Shown here in pieces: positions 20,361 through 33,189 of a DNA stretch of 64,000 nt (its first letter is position 1; every line of letters begins with the position of its first letter). The notes beneath the pieces are model-generated. The model searched no databases. It was given only the letters and a program-made list of their open reading frames with translations, and was not told the DNA's origin. The DNA lies in contig NADL03000105.1 in NCBI GenBank assembly GCA_002205965.3, forward strand, positions 226,342 to 290,341. Reading direction: 5' to 3'. Made by a program: the position numbers and the translations under genes. The stretch comes from Kappaphycus alvarezii (taxonomy: Eukaryota > Rhodophyta > Florideophyceae > Gigartinales > Solieriaceae).

Positions 20361-23339
20361 ATACTCAATGGAAAGGGTGGATCTACTGCGTTCCCTCGAG
20401 ATCTTCTGGCTATTGCAGGACAGAGTACTCACAGGCAGGCAGAAAAATTGGCACGAAATATTCAATCTGGTAGTAACAACGTTACTCAGCAACCTGAGAA
20501 GAGAAACAGTGTTATCAGCGATGGTTGAAACAGTGCTAGACGTCAGAATTTCTCGCCTATTCCGGCTTCTCAGCATCCCATTCGCCAGTTTCTTGTCGTT
20601 CAAGGTGCAGCTGAAAACTTCATGTACCCAAACCCTACAGAACAACTACACCAACGGTTTTCGGTGGTCAGCACTCGAGTGAAGACCCCTGCATCATCTA
20701 TGTTCAGCAAATGGTCAAGGATTACAAGTTCACTGATGAAATTTAACAGAAAATCGTGGAAAATATGAAGCTCTACGCAATGTGTTCCCATCAGTATGGG
20801 TTTTAATCTTCACAGAAGGCTGATTACTTTGTTAAAGTTCTTGATGGTGCCGCAGGGGAGTTTTATTCTGACAATTGTCGATTTGATATAAAATTCAACG
20901 TAATAACAAAGATTATGTCGACAGAGTATGTCAGTGACGCGAGGCAATTGAAAGTTAAAGGGACATTTGAAAACCTAATTCGTGGGAGTTTTATGAAGAA
21001 AAGGAACATTTTGGACGTTTCTGAAGGCATGAAAAATTTAGTACAACAAATCAATGAATTGTCCCCATAGTGTCTCACAGATTTACGTTCCATTTTCCAT
21101 AAGAGTTAGTATCTTCCCAAGGCAATTATGTAATTTCAGAATTGGTCAAAATTCACATACATAATATAACTTCACAATCTCACTCGTAAATACGATGAGG
21201 ATTTAAATGATGCGGTATGAAAAGAACAACCATCCTTACAAAGAAAAGTTGTGTGACTATCGCTAATATGTTAGAAGTCGCCGACGAAATGGTTACTGAT
21301 CGAAAGCGTTTGGAGAAGAAAGCAGTAAAATGAGTGTATTAGGTGTGGGACGCCGTGCAATACTCGTCAAAAGTGTGCCGCTGAGGACATAGAAAGGCAC
21401 ACATGGGACCGCCTACGGAATGGTGAATCTTCGGTGCAAATTCTTGCGGATTTCATCAATGCTGAGACACTGGCACCACAGGAATCTGTTGAGAGCTCCG
21501 AAGATAACGAGAATCATCCTGATGAGGAGACACTTGATATGTTTGATTCGAACTTTATAAAAGACCCCCCTGAGAAAAACCTCATGGAAAAATCGAAGAG
21601 AACATACTCCTGACGCTCATTGAATCTTCGATGTGGTAACTTCATGTCAGACCCAATTCGCTTAGTCAGGATTTTCGGAAAGGCGAGGGGCGCCTTTAAA
21701 ATCGAAAATCGTCGCCAAAAGTTAGGTCGGGAAATAAACGTACTAGAGGTGACGGAGAGAGAAATGGAATTATGATGCCCGATTTTTTCGTGGAAAGATG
21801 AGCTCAGAGACAAGGTGCAGACGCTTAATCGGCTTCCTTTGTGATATAGATGCTCTCAAGTCCGTTAACAGCAGAAAGGAGCTGAACAGGATTTACAATG
21901 CCCAAAGTGTTCACGATAGAAAATTGCTCCCGTCAAGAAAACGTTTCAGATTTGCACATGCCTCATATCATTATTTCGGTCGTGTGATGATATCGTTGCG
22001 TACTCCTACTAGGAAAAATTTATCCAGGTTGAGCTGGTTATCGTCTGTGCTGATATTTATGCTTTGCTAGTGCTGGATGTACTTGATGAGGAGTACTCAA
22101 CTCCTTTTACAATATGTATCCGGCTCACCAAACAAGTATCACGCACTGATCGCGAACCAAATACCGTCTACATGGATGAGTGATTTTTACCAATGTTTCG
22201 CTCTGTAACAAATAATCCATTTATTAGAATACATTTCTCAACGCATTTTTACTTTACTAGAGTGCAGTTTAGAAGTAAAATCGGCAGTTCTTCCATCCGA
22301 GTGTAAAGCAATTGTTCAATTCGATCAGACACTCGCGTTCGGAGCATGCCACGCCAGTAACATTCCGAACGTTGGAGGAAATATAGAAGAGATGTGATAC
22401 TTTTTAACGCAATCAACACGCTTCTTAGCGTTTCAGCGTCACCCTAGAAGCAGAGAATGTTCTATTCAATGAGAAGATACTGCTCGATATTATGTACTTG
22501 GATGGTGATCCTGTTCTGCATATCGTAGATTATGGTAACAAGTTCAGTGCCACTCGATTCTTGCCAAGTATTTCTAAAGATGAGGCCTGGGAAACACTCG
22601 TTAAATGTTGGGCTTCGGTATACATGGACCGTCTTAACAAGATCCTCACTGATTAGGTATCCCAATTGGTGCACGCTTCGTTCAAATTGCAAAGCTGGCA
22701 GATGTAGAGGTCAGTCAAACTGGAATGGAAGCTCAATCGAGTTGAGTCTGGGAGATAGGTACTACGAACTGTTAAGAACAACATACAGGAAGATCAAAGT
22801 ATCAAAAAATAACGTGGACAAGCATCTAGCACTATGCGTTGCAGTTAAAGCAATGAACGATACACTCGGACCTTAAGATGTCTTCCCTTCTGCGTCAGTG
22901 TTTACAGAATAACAAAAAATATCTAAAAGGTCTGAAACGAGAACAACTAGAGAAACTCTGCAAGGGCGAGCGGCACTTGCAAATGTAGCCAGGAAAGAAA
23001 TTTATTCGCAAATGGCGGCCGTCAGAATCAAGCGAGCCCTCAGTTATGCGGTTCCGCCTGCAGCCTATAGGAGTGTTCAACCCGACGATAAATCACTGGT
23101 TTGGAGTTAAATGGTTTTTGCTAGCAGAATAGGTAAATTGATTGGTCCGTTTGAAGTTTCTCTAGTTGACTACGATAAAAAAATGATATTCGTTCGCGAT
23201 GATCCGAATATTCCAGCACCCCATTCAATCTATCTCAGGCGAAACCATACTTCACGCCTGAGTATCTTTCGTACTCCCTTCTGTCGGACCTGAACGCGAG
23301 GCTGAGGACATTTCAATAACCCAATGATTATCTATTATT

Positions 23340-24102
23340 GGCCACAGAGGTTCTCGATCCTAAAGTGGAACGAGCAATTACTCAGGATGCGGAGGAGATT
23401 CACAATCAAGAAATGAAAAAATTAATGGAACGTGGGAGCTTTAAAGTTATCCTTAAGGAATAAGTCCCGGCTGATCGAAATGTTCTTTCAGGGCGTTTTA
23501 TTTTAGCTATCAAGTCCATTATTGGTGGAAAATCTAAGTAAAAGTCTCGCTATGTAATAGATGGCCATCGAGACAAGCTTAAGAACATGCTCTTTCACAC
23601 ATCATGTACATTGCAACCGCAAACGGTACGATTGTTGCTTGCGAGTGCTGCAATATTTGGATTTGATATTTGGACAGCAAAAATTAATCAAGCGTACTTA
23701 CAGGCATCAGAGCCACTTAGGGGAGAGATATTCATCAAACATCTAGTTCCTGAATTTGAACTTGACCCATATCAATGCTTGCATTTACTACACACACTTT
23801 ATGGACTTTGTGATGCCGGAGACTTGTGCCACACAACTCTCGATAACCAACATAGGAATGAAATGTGTATAAAACCGTTCAGACTTGATCCATCTCTTTA
23901 CTACCTATTGACTAACAAAGTCTTACAAGGTATAAGCAGAGCCTATGTGGATGATCCTATTCGTTTCGGAAAGATGGCCTTTCGAAATACGGCCTTCCGC
24001 GAGAAATCTATCTTTATGAACAAAAGATTCGAAATGGCTGACGACGAAACACTTCCATCAGGGTTCACAGGTTTTATTACCGATCACAGTAAGGATGAGT
24101 AG
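23340..24102 (+). pseudogene. Copia-2 reverse transcriptase remnant
   Basis: The best preserved part is 23587-24102: FDIWTAKINQAYLQASEPL (the Copia DVKNAFL-type motif), PEFELDPYQCLHLLHTLYGLCDAGD (the KPLYGL-type motif), FRLDPSLYY, and AYVDDPIRFG with the catalytic YVDD intact (about 23941-23952). Upstream fragments have stops. The conserved active site with a broken frame shows that decay has not been selective. Confidence 0.78.
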
Positions 24103-24429
24103 CTCGTGATGGATTAAATGCAATACCTGAGAGATTCCGAGTGTCTACTAATCGATGCGTCTTTCAAAAATTTCCGATCTATTAGCATGAAGCTAGCTTG
24201 GCTAGCGAATACCAGGCGTGATTGTGTTTTCGAGATATCACAACTTGCGCAGATCACCGAAGCAAAATTTTAAAGAAACCACGCGTCTATTATCCAGAAG
24301 CTCAACAAAGGGTCAAGTATGCGATTGATAACCGCGTCTTTCCTCGAGTTCCCTAACGTGATAAGAACTAACTGAAAGTGATTGCTTTTCTAACTATTCC
24401 TTTGCTAACAATGAATATTTATCATCCCA

Positions 24430-24840
24430 ATCTGGTCATATCGTATTCTTAGGGGATGTTACAAAGGAAACAGTAAAGATCAATTTCAAATCATGTAAGT
24501 CGAGAAGAGTCACACGTTCGTCCGTATCAGGAGATGTGATATCGTTAGCGACATGTTTGATGTTGCAATCTACATTGCTCAGGAGCGTCAAGTGGTTCTT
24601 AGCCAACACGTGCCAGTCAAACTTCTCACAGAGAGCAAGATTCTGTTCGATGTCATATAGAAGAGATATCGAACATCGGAGTAGCCAACTATGCTGGACA
24701 TCGCTGCGGCAAGAGGAATTTCGAGATAATTTGATATCTGATATCGCTTTTTTCCGCAACAACAAGAATATCCCAGGTGGTCTTACTAAGGTGATGAGCC
24801 AAGCCCTGCTACGAAATTCATTCAGGGCAATTGATAGCCC
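24430..24840 (+). pseudogene. Copia-2 RNase H remnant
   Basis: Fragments matching Copia-1 RNase H: VIFLGDVT..., SRRVTRSSVSGDVISLAT, ESKILFDVI in an alternative frame, MLDIAAARG-type, and NIPGGLTKV near 24770-24790 (the ADGLTK motif with G for D). Several stops. Confidence 0.62.
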
Positions 24841-24870
24841 GATGTTCCAGTGGTTCTTGATGATTCAAAC

Positions 24871-27600
24871 TTCATTTATTATACCACAGTCAAATGTTAC
24901 ACCACCGCGATCTTCAACTTGGAGTATTGTGACCAGAGCACATTCGTAAACTATCTGGGCAAAGTCGAATGGAAAATACCTCTGCCAATCAAGAATAATC
25001 CCCAGATCAGCTTAACAAGTACACAGTGATCTGCCAAATCCGCTGAGTTCTGTACAAGTCGCACAAGTAAAATGCCCTTACTGAATTGTTTAACAATGCC
25101 GCATGCATCGTCGATACTGCTGTTGCTTACTGCCTTCGCATATACAAAATTTCGAAGAGCAAGTAGCTATACCAAGACTTTGGATGAGAGTAATAGCTCT
25201 GCCCACACTTGTTGGACGTTCCCCGAATGCTATGAGTTTTTTTCTTGCACGCAACCCATTTTCATGGCCCAGCAGACAATAGAACCCATTAAAGATTGAC
25301 GCAGGGATACAGTCAAGCGTTCTACATATTCCAATCAAGTCATGGTGTCCCTCCACTCGGAACTGTTTCAATTGTGGGCTGTAATCTCTGGCCCCCACTC
25401 GCCTGTTTGGACAGACGCACCCGGGTCCCGGCGACAAAAGTGCAGTATCGTGTTCAGTGCAGAATTATCGAAACGCCCCTCATTCATGTAACGAAGCTGC
25501 CGAGGCCCAGTATAACGTAGCCGGGTGGTGCACATTTACCCCCCTTTGGTACAATTGGAATGGTATTGAAACGAATCATTCGATATCCCATACTAGGTGA
25601 GGACAGAGACTTGATATCGATAGGAGAGTTCTGAGAAAGTTACCTCAAAAACTAAATGATATGCGTAGATCCAAAACAAGTGATAATAAGTAAAAGAATA
25701 AAAAGTTGCCTGAATAGAACTGAGAATAATAGTAAAAAAGCAAAAACCCAATATTTATTGGTCGACGGGGATACATCGATCTCCCGAGGCTTGCTAAAAT
25801 TGTGTAACTGCCTAAAAGTCTATTTATACCAAAGATCAGAGTAGAAAGCTACAAAGATGATTCCCCTAGTATAATAATAATACTTTTAGACCAAATTCAC
25901 ACTCAATAATAATTGTAGAATAACTGTCCAGATAAAAAATAATTCAAAAAAATAATTTCCTGGCAATATAATCCCAGTAATCATATCTGCAGAACTTAGA
26001 AAACAACTTGAAGACATAAAAATTGCTTCAAATTTAATACAGTATATAAGATAGGCCATTGAAAAAGTAGATAAAAATATTTTCGATGACTCACAATAAA
26101 AAAATGTTGACTTCTGAAAGAATTGTGGAACAATAAAAAAATATTTCACGAATTTTTCATGGAAAACCAATTAAATGGTTTTCCAATACTTGTATAAATT
26201 TTTTTACCAATTTTCGCAGTTACATGTTCTTGTCCTCGTACAATTTTGCTGACACCATGGCCAGTAAGTTTTTTCCATTTTGTCGATTTCTTCATTGCAC
26301 TGTGCAATAGGGGTGCTGTCGCGTTCATGCACCTGACCATGACGAAGCATAAGGGATAAAATGAAACGAAAAGAAAGGAAGAGAAGGAAAGAAGAACGAT
26401 CACGCTTAGCCGCTGACGCAGGTATTGGTCAATCGTACCGATATTGCTTCGAACGTCTGAGAGCCAATGGGCTTTATCCGCTAAAACTCTCAAGTCCGCG
26501 ATGTGCTCTCATGATTTCGTGGCATGCTGCAATTTGACCGTTATATTTGATGATTTGGCTAATATTAATATGGAAATTTTCGAGAGGATGATTATTATGA
26601 CTGTCATTGATGATGTGTTCAAATTGAGGGAGTGTCGATTACTCACTTTATCTCACTCGTACAATGTTCATTCCAGACAGTGCTGAATCTATTCCATTTT
26701 GGATTTGAACCTTCTGATCCGAATTTACAGTAATATCAGATCATCGAGATCACAATGCTGTAATTTACCCTTCCTCCCATATTCAAACTCGTATTCCCAG
26801 GTTGGTACGTGTTTTTGAAGAATACTTACTTCGTTGACCTTAAGAGTCCGCATTAATTGCCGTCGTGACAGTGCTGGTCCTCATTTTTTTAAATCTTCTT
26901 TTTCTAATCTATTTTTCCTCTTATCCGCCATTAGTTTGATTGTACAAACTAAAAGAGAGATAAACAAGACGGGTTTCACAGCAATGTCCTCCTCAATTTC
27001 CGCAACTGCATAGTTCCCCAGTCTGCAATTACTTTCTCTGGTGACTCGGTAAGAGCCCCAAACTTATATAAACACTACCTGGAGTCTTGAACAAAAACCT
27101 GTATTGCTACTGGTTGTCACGGGCTTTCCAACGCTACTCGAAAACACGCGTTTGACTTCAAATTATGAACTACCAAATTGAAAAGTGGGTGTGTCTTTAC
27201 TGAGATATATGGACTGGCTGGAACCCATTTGGAGTTGCAAATCTGAATGTTATATTAAAGTTCATCTTTTATCACTAGTGTACAGTCCAAATGTGCAACG
27301 TTGCAATGTAATTAACCCACGTACAGTGTTTGCGTGCTAAGTTTCGAATTCAATCAAATATCTGTTTTTAGTTTATTTGTGCGTGCTTACAGAGACATCA
27401 ACTTCTTCAAAAAATTATAAAAAATCATTAATTTTTTTTAAATGCGATATATTGCATTTAAGTTCTATATTTAGAACACATATTCGATGGGGTTGCTTTT
27501 ATATTCGATGTTTCTAATTTTGTGTTTGACATGGCATAGAATTTCCCAAAATGTTTCCTAAATGGTTTGTGACAATCAACCAGAGTAGCAGCAAACCATG
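24871..27600. other. AT-rich region without a recognised gene
   Basis: Several short ORFs (for example minus strand 26146-26493 and 25886-26170) show no family resemblance and lean on low-complexity AT-rich sequence. No LTR, inverted repeat or RNA gene was recognised. Confidence 0.5.
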
Positions 27601-28350
27601 ATTTGATCAGTCCCCCAAATTTAGAACTTCCACCTTAGCTTCCTGGTGGGCGCCGCCGTCTAACCGGGCGGCGATTTCACAAACGGATAGTTTGAGAATG
27701 GGTTGAGTGACAACGGGGGAGGGGGTCTGCCGTGGGTTGGGTCGAGATCACGGTCTGAGGTGGGTTCGGGGATGAAGGATGGGAGATGGGGATCGGGGCG
27801 GGATTCATGGGGATGTTATGATGCCGGTGCGTATGGCGGCGACCACGTTGTCAATGAGGAAGGGATCTCTGGAGGTGGTTGAAAAAACGGAGACCTTGAC
27901 TTCGCCGGTGGGGGTGACATGGATGCGCAACATGTTTTTGGGGGGGTGGGGAGGGAGGAGGGGGGTATGAGTGTGAGAATGCATGTGTGGTGTATTTGTT
28001 GGTGATTGGGGGAATTGGGGGAGGCCAGCGACGGGGGAAGTTGGTACAAGGTCAGGGGGTAGAGAGAGGAGAATTTCTGAAGTGGAGGAGAGGGAGGTTG
28101 GGAAGGTGAAAGGGGGTTGGGAAGGGAGGAGGGGGATGTGAGTGAGTTTATGTGAGTGTGGTGGGTTGCTTAGTGAATTGGGGGAATTGGGGGAAGGGGG
28201 CACGGGGGGAGGACGGTTGGTGCAGGGTCAGGGGGTATAGAGAGGAGAATTTATGAAGTGGAGGAAAGGGAGATTGGGAAGGTGAAGGAGCTGACTCGCG
28301 GTTTTGCTGGGGCGGTTGTATGTGGGTAAGCAGGAGAAAAGAGGGTGACA
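27600..28350. other. G-rich, strand-asymmetric tract
   Basis: The plus strand is strongly purine/G-rich with many GGGG and GGGGG runs. The minus strand then reads as Pro/Ser-rich ORFs (27805-28203 and 28148-28582). One of these ends in a more complex stretch, MLRIHVTPTGEVKVSVFSTT followed by DPFLIDNVVAAIRTGI (about 27810-27930), that could be a real exon. Which strand, if any, is coding cannot be settled by eye. Confidence 0.4.
27990..28290 (+). repeat. Two-copy tandem duplication in the G-rich tract
   Basis: Two units of about 120-150 bp share GGGGGAATTGGGGGA, GTACAAGGTCAGGGGGTA / GTGCAGGGTCAGGGGGTA, AGAGAGGAGAATTT, GAAGTGGAGGA and GGAAGGTGAA. The first lies at about 27995-28115 and the second at about 28160-28290. 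Confidence 0.75.
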
Positions 28351-28379
28351 AAGACAGCAGACTGTTGACTTGACCGGGT

Positions 28380-28619
28380 ATGGTGTGGAAAGTGCTCAAA
28401 GGTGAAATGAAAGAAGAAGAGGTGAAGAGAGGCCCGACGGCTCGCTTCATGCTCCTACATCGCGCCTCTCTCGACCTTTGGACCAGTTCAGATTCACTCA
28501 ACGCACTTGATAGAATTCTCAGTTTATGCGGCAGGCTTCTCATCGCACTTTTTGTTACCAGAGACATCATCAGGTATTTCACTGAGCAGAGTTACGCTGC
28601 CTGTCCAGAAAATGCGTAG
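28380..28619 (+). CDS. Small hypothetical ORF
   Basis: 79 codons with non-repetitive composition: KRGPTARFMLLHRASLDLW, SLNALDRILSLCGRLLIALF, TRDIIRYFTEQ. It has an amphipathic middle. A separate frame about 180 bp downstream holds a possible membrane segment (ALGLLFVACIFGIGYVY, about 28830-28880). The two could be exons of one host gene, but no splice sites were established. Family not recognised. Confidence 0.25.
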   Translation: MVWKVLKGEMKEEEVKRGPTARFMLLHRASLDLWTSSDSLNALDRILSLCGRLLIALFVTRDIIRYFTEQSYAACPENA

Positions 28620-30240
28620 TCAAGGACGGTCAAATTCTACTAAGCTCAACTGATGCGGGAGACGCCGAAAGATTCTTCACCATTTTTCAACATGCTGCGC
28701 ATTTTAGCGAAAATCCCATCGGTCTGGTTCCGTCCCCACCAACGCACCTCCCGCACCACCCAAGCCATGCACTGCTCCCGCCTCAAACACCGCTACCCTC
28801 CCCAAGCACGATATTCGTCCCCAAATCCAAGGCCTTAGGCCTTCTATTCGTTGCTTGTATATTCGGGATTGGATATGTGTATAAATGTAATATTCTCCGG
28901 GGGGTGAAAAAATTGAAAACAGGGAACTCGTGTGGAAATGCACAGCCCTTCGTTGCATGTCTCAAATTTGAAACTTGTCGTTTGTTCCTCCATTCTCCGC
29001 TTCTGGCTAACTTTCACGCTGCGAGAACAAACAATGCACCATACGGTCTTTTCAATTCTTTCTTCATTGTGGGTTAGAGAGCGATTGAGGCATTTGACAG
29101 GAAGAGCACTCATACTGGCTCTTATAAAGCGTTTTGTTTTCCTCGTGGGTGCAGAGCGGACACTTTGTGGACTAGGAGAACCACTTATATTGCTTATGTG
29201 AGTATGAGAAAGCGTAGTTGCCGAATGCAGTAGTTGATGTTTCACATCTTCAAGAAACTCTGAAAACGGCCTACGACGAAGGAATAATTTTGCAGATGCT
29301 CTGAGCTCAAATTTTGGTTTCTCACCTGACCTAGCTAACTCAAGACGTTGAAAGAGTTCAACTTTCTTGCAGTAAAGATTCCACGTGCGATAGGAATTAG
29401 CGATTAGCAGTGCAAAAAACTTAAACTCAATAACTTTCTAAGGTATGAGGCTTGACTGTGGAGTTATTGAGGCAGCCGTCATCCACCTGTAGGCTACGTC
29501 AAAGTTTTTCACTGCATAATTTCATCTCATAGCAATAGCGGGCACAGTTTTAAACGAGTGGGTCTCCCCGCAAATGCATCCCGTCCTTTCTTTGAACGAA
29601 AAAATGCCTTTTGAAGCTAAATACGTTGCAGTAATGAATTATGTTCAACAGCGAAGCCGAAGCTTTGAATAGAAGGGAGAATATTCGGTTCCACTTGTCC
29701 AGATTCGTTCATCTATCTGACTCTGGACCAGAAGTTAGTCTCTATATCTGAAACATACATGTCTCTGTCTTTCTCTTCAAACTCATCAACCTCAAATAAA
29801 ACAATGTAAACTATACTTCAAACTTTCCGACAACGTATAGGCAGTTCGCTATAAAACCTGTCCCTGCATGATGAATACATTGCTCAACATGATCCCGCGG
29901 AATTCCCAACAATGCGACTTGTCCCTCGTCCTGTCTCAACCTAAAAAACGTCCTTTGTTCTCCGTACTGTGTCCATTTATACATCCGAGCAGCGGCTGTA
30001 TTGCTGGTCGCCTTGATTTTGAGTTCAACTGGGTAGGGCGTTTGGGTTACTTTGACAACTAAAACGCCGCCTTAGTAGTGGCATTTTTTGCAGAAGATAT
30101 TGGACTCAACCGCCATTGTTCACATGGGTTGAACTAGGGGAATATTACGGACCGTTTCAATAATATCCGTAGGTTTCGATGACTCAACTTTTCGCCGTTG
30201 TGTACATGTTAATGTAATTCCCTCATAACTGTAACCCGAT
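28620..30240. other. Region without a recognised gene
   Basis: Apart from the possible membrane segment at about 28830-28880, only short overlapping ORFs are seen on both strands. Confidence 0.45.
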
Positions 30241-30246
30241 CTAAAA

Positions 30247-31253
30247 TTATGCATCCAATCTGGACACTTTGTTCACGGACACTGTCAAGTAACATTGTAA
30301 TGCACTCGTGTAAAGATTCGTCTTGACGCTTGCCCACAAATCGATGTTTACGCAATCATCACTGGTATAGGAGTTGAACTTAACCCCTGAAACCCCTTTA
30401 GCACCCTTCGCAGCAGTAAAATTTATACTCAATCCTTCAGGAACTCCACTGTCTCGTCCATGAAGATCATCGATTACCACCTCAATGTACTGCCGAATAA
30501 ATATACTGGAACTTTCAGTAATCCAAGACTCCAAAGGACGTAAGTACCTGGTTATGTCAGAGGCGACAATATCTGCGGACTTAAAAGGATTGAACTTGAT
30601 TTGGGAAGACGCAAAGTCCAGAAATAATGCTGATAATTTTTTTCTTTGACATACATTTGCGCAAATAATGAAAGTTGGAATCATTTCCGCTCTTTCCTAA
30701 TTATTCATAAACTCTCTCCCCAGAAAAAGTGTACCTAGACAACCAGAGAGGGACCGCAAAAAAGCGAACCAATTCCTCTTTGGCGTGATGCTTTTCACCG
30801 TCAAATGCTGTGTTTAGAGGGCTGAGAAATCCGGGCTCATTGAGGTAATGTTCCAATAAGAATATTAAAGACGGCCTATTAGGTCCTTCATGTGTCTCCA
30901 GAACTCTGCTTATGTGCCTTGCAGATTTTACTATATTCTCAAGCTGCGTCATCTATATATCGTCATGATCAAACTCCATTGATAAATTTATCTGAACATT
31001 GGTATAGCCAGGGATCGAACCGTCTTGTGTCGGTGTTATGCTCTATCTCTGCGTTTAGCTCTTCCACAAAGTCGATAAATTCATCGCTTTTGAGAACATG
31101 CCGATAGTCGAATAGTTGATTAGATTGTGTGCAAAAAGTTTCATCTGCCCTTACAGAGGTATCCATGCAGGGTACGTTAATATTGTGGCTAAGGAAGGTG
31201 GCGTGATGTGAAAAAACAAGTAATGGATAGAAAGAAGACGATCTACTCATCAC
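30247..31253 (-). pseudogene. Unrecognised minus-strand gene remnant
   Basis: Three consecutive open stretches on one strand. 31253-30969 includes DYRHVLKSDEFIDFVEELNAE and RRFDPWLYQCSDKFING. 30952-30701 includes ENIVKSARHISRVLETHEGP and SLIFLLEHYLNEPGFLSPL. 30684-30247 includes SALFLDFASSQIKFNPFKSAD and EVVIDDLHGRDSGVPEGL. Ordinary globular composition and consistent strand suggest one gene broken by a few stops or introns. I do not recognise the family. Confidence 0.4.
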
Positions 31254-31485
31254 TTCCGTCGCTATCTTGCACCTCTCCAGGACTGCATGGATGAAGTTGT
31301 AGAAATCATTGAATTTCTACCGTAATGGCAATTACCAATCAGAAGAGCTTGTTGGGTTAACTTGGATCACTATGTGTTGGCTGACAGCGGAAATCCTGGC
31401 ATATGTTACCCACATATGAGATGTGCACTTGTTCGGCTCTATTTTACTATTTGACTATACGCGAAATATAGAAATCCAGGGCCGC

Positions 31486-31996
31486 TGTTGCGATTATGCC
31501 CATAAATCACCAAATACCCTGACAGTATCCCTCCAGTATCCTGTACCATCATTTACACTGTAAAAAGACATCAGTGCAACTTTTGCACTGTACCCACGCA
31601 CCAGTGTAAAACATAAGATTATACCTCTTTGTACCAAGCCAATGACATGGAGCCATCGTGGCTATCTTGTGTGGTTCTCGAAACATTTTGGACCCACCAA
31701 GCAGCAACTACTTTATGCCTCCTTGCCAATTGGACCAATGGGATTCTGCCATGATGTTTCTTGCTTTCGGTTACATTGATGGCTGCTACATGAGCCTTCA
31801 GAATCTTGTATTTTGATACCTCCGGGGACGCTTATTTTAGAATACCTTTGAAACCAGAAGTCTGCTTACAATTTATCTCTGCTGGTGTTGAGTACTTCTT
31901 CTATATAAATCCTGGTCTGATGTTCCAGTACGTTTACCGGAAGCATCAAGAAACAGTTAAACCATCGATTACCTTTTGTGCGCTCAACAACCCGCA
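31486..31996 (+). repeat. 5' LTR of Gypsy-C (or solo LTR)
   Basis: Starts TGTTGCGATTATGCCC. It shares with 46311-46824 the CCTGACAGTATCC block, a TTTACACTGTAA...CACCAGTGTAAAAC hairpin-like pair, CATCGTGGCTATCTTG, and GTTTACCGGAAGCATC. A TATA-like TATATAAATCC lies near 31911. Confidence 0.8.
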
Positions 31997-32210
31997 TCTG
32001 TTAGCATCGAATATTCGTTTGTCAGTACTGCGAGTTCTTCCAATCCGACAGTAAGTTACAATCTTTATTACATTTGACTTTCTGTCCGATTGCAAACAGA
32101 AACTAACATTTTTTTAAATCTGATTCTTTTTGAATAACGCTCAGTGCCGAAAAACAAGACTTTCAGGGACCGTCTCTCGTCGCCAGACGAGTACAGCGGA
32201 GAATAATTAC
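31997..32210 (+). other. Gypsy-C leader before the LINE-B insertion
   Basis: No gene. No canonical TGGTATC-type primer binding site is visible after the LTR, so either the LTR edge is a little further right or the site is decayed. Confidence 0.35.
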
Positions 32211-32439
32211 AATCTTTCTTCGGCTAAAACTGTAAGGAGCTGACGACATTCTAGTTTGGAGTGGAGCCAAAACTCCCCACCAGAATCGTGGTGTAGGAGC
32301 CAAGGACACCAAGACCTTCCACCTTCTGCCTTCCCGAGGCTGTATCACTAACAGCTCTACCACCTATACCAAGAAGGCCCATAGTGCCTCGCTCCAAGCC
32401 TCAGAAGCCCTAGAAGACTGTACGGATTCTTCTTGACGC

Positions 32440-32645
32440 GGCTTCCGTCGCTATCGAGAGAACTGCCAACTACCGCATTCGTAAGAAGACTAGAAGGACT
32501 CGACTGACCAAGAACCCGCGATCTTCGCCTTTCTACTGCTGTCAATGTCAAGTCACCTGCACAGGTCGAGTGAAAAATCAAGAGCACCTTCGCTTCCTTC
32601 AGCACCAACACCGCGCGGGCAAGAGAAGGCACATCGGCGATACTT
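32440..32645 (+). pseudogene. LINE-B N-terminal zinc-finger segment
   Basis: The frame reads LLDAASVAIERTANYRIRKK, then FYCCQCQVTCTGRVKNQEHL and RFLQHQHRAG. The C-x2-C ... H-x5-H arrangement fits a C2H2-type DNA-binding finger like those before the RT in R2/NeSL/R4-type elements. A stop follows at about 32645. Confidence 0.5.
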
Positions 32646-33014
32646 GAAAGATAAAAGTTCCGAGCAAGGCAGACCTTGAGCGCTATCTCCTTGGCCTTCA
32701 TCAACGAGAGACAACTCGAAACGCTCATAGTTGAGAACTGAGTAGATTTAAGAAAGGCAAAGATAGCAAAAATTCAATAGTTGCTTTGTCAACCGACTTA
32801 GATTGTTCTGTGCTCACCCTCCCGCTGTGGCTACCTTATGAGCTCGCTTTCCCAAGTTCCTTGCAGTAGGACTTGTAATTTCGTACCGCCGCCAAGTTCT
32901 AGACAGGAAAACAACCGTTCTGTAAAGAATCGAAAGAAGGAGGGCTACTATAGCACATCCGACGTGACTGGCGTCAAACTCTTACGTCAGAGAAAATCAA
33001 CTTTCCCAAGTTAT

Positions 33015-33085
33015 CGACCGGGATTCGAACTTGAGACCTCTCACTGGTCTTTTGCTGGTCTAGCCAACTCAGCCACAATGCAAAC
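33015..33085 (-). other. tRNA-like remnant inside LINE-B
   Basis: In reverse it contains TGGCTGAGTTGG (a perfect A-box type sequence) and, about 40 bases later, AGTTCGAATCCCGG (B-box type). The spacing fits a tRNA. The T and anticodon stems do not pair properly, so it is not a working tRNA. It may be the head of a tRNA-derived SINE, or chance. Confidence 0.35.
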
Positions 33086-33189
33086 CGATTCTTACCCCAA
33101 GAGCCAACGGATCGCCCTCCAAGAGCGCCTCCGTCGTGCGCACACGATAGATACTCAATGAAGTAAAGTTTCTCTCGCAGTGGGGAGCA

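Larger units (their letters stand above)
20360..24870 (+). mobile_element. Decayed Copia-like element (Copia-2), no LTRs seen
   Basis: The same domain order as Copia-1, but with many more stops and shifts. Gag-like phrases occur at about 20820-21090 (DGAAGEFYSD, SDARQLKVKGTFENL, LVQQINEL). An integrase-like region covers about 22440-22870, where ALCVAVKAMNDTLGP parallels HAMNNTAGPDGLSP in Copia-1. RT is at 23340-24100 and RNase H at 24430-24830. No pair of direct repeats was found at the edges, so either the LTRs are lost or they are too diverged to see. Much older than Copia-1. Confidence 0.72.

Noticed and set aside
30990..31030. GGTTCGATCCCT-like tRNA B-box on the minus strand
   Set aside because: No A-box at the right distance and no acceptor stem. 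It lies in a protein-like stretch.
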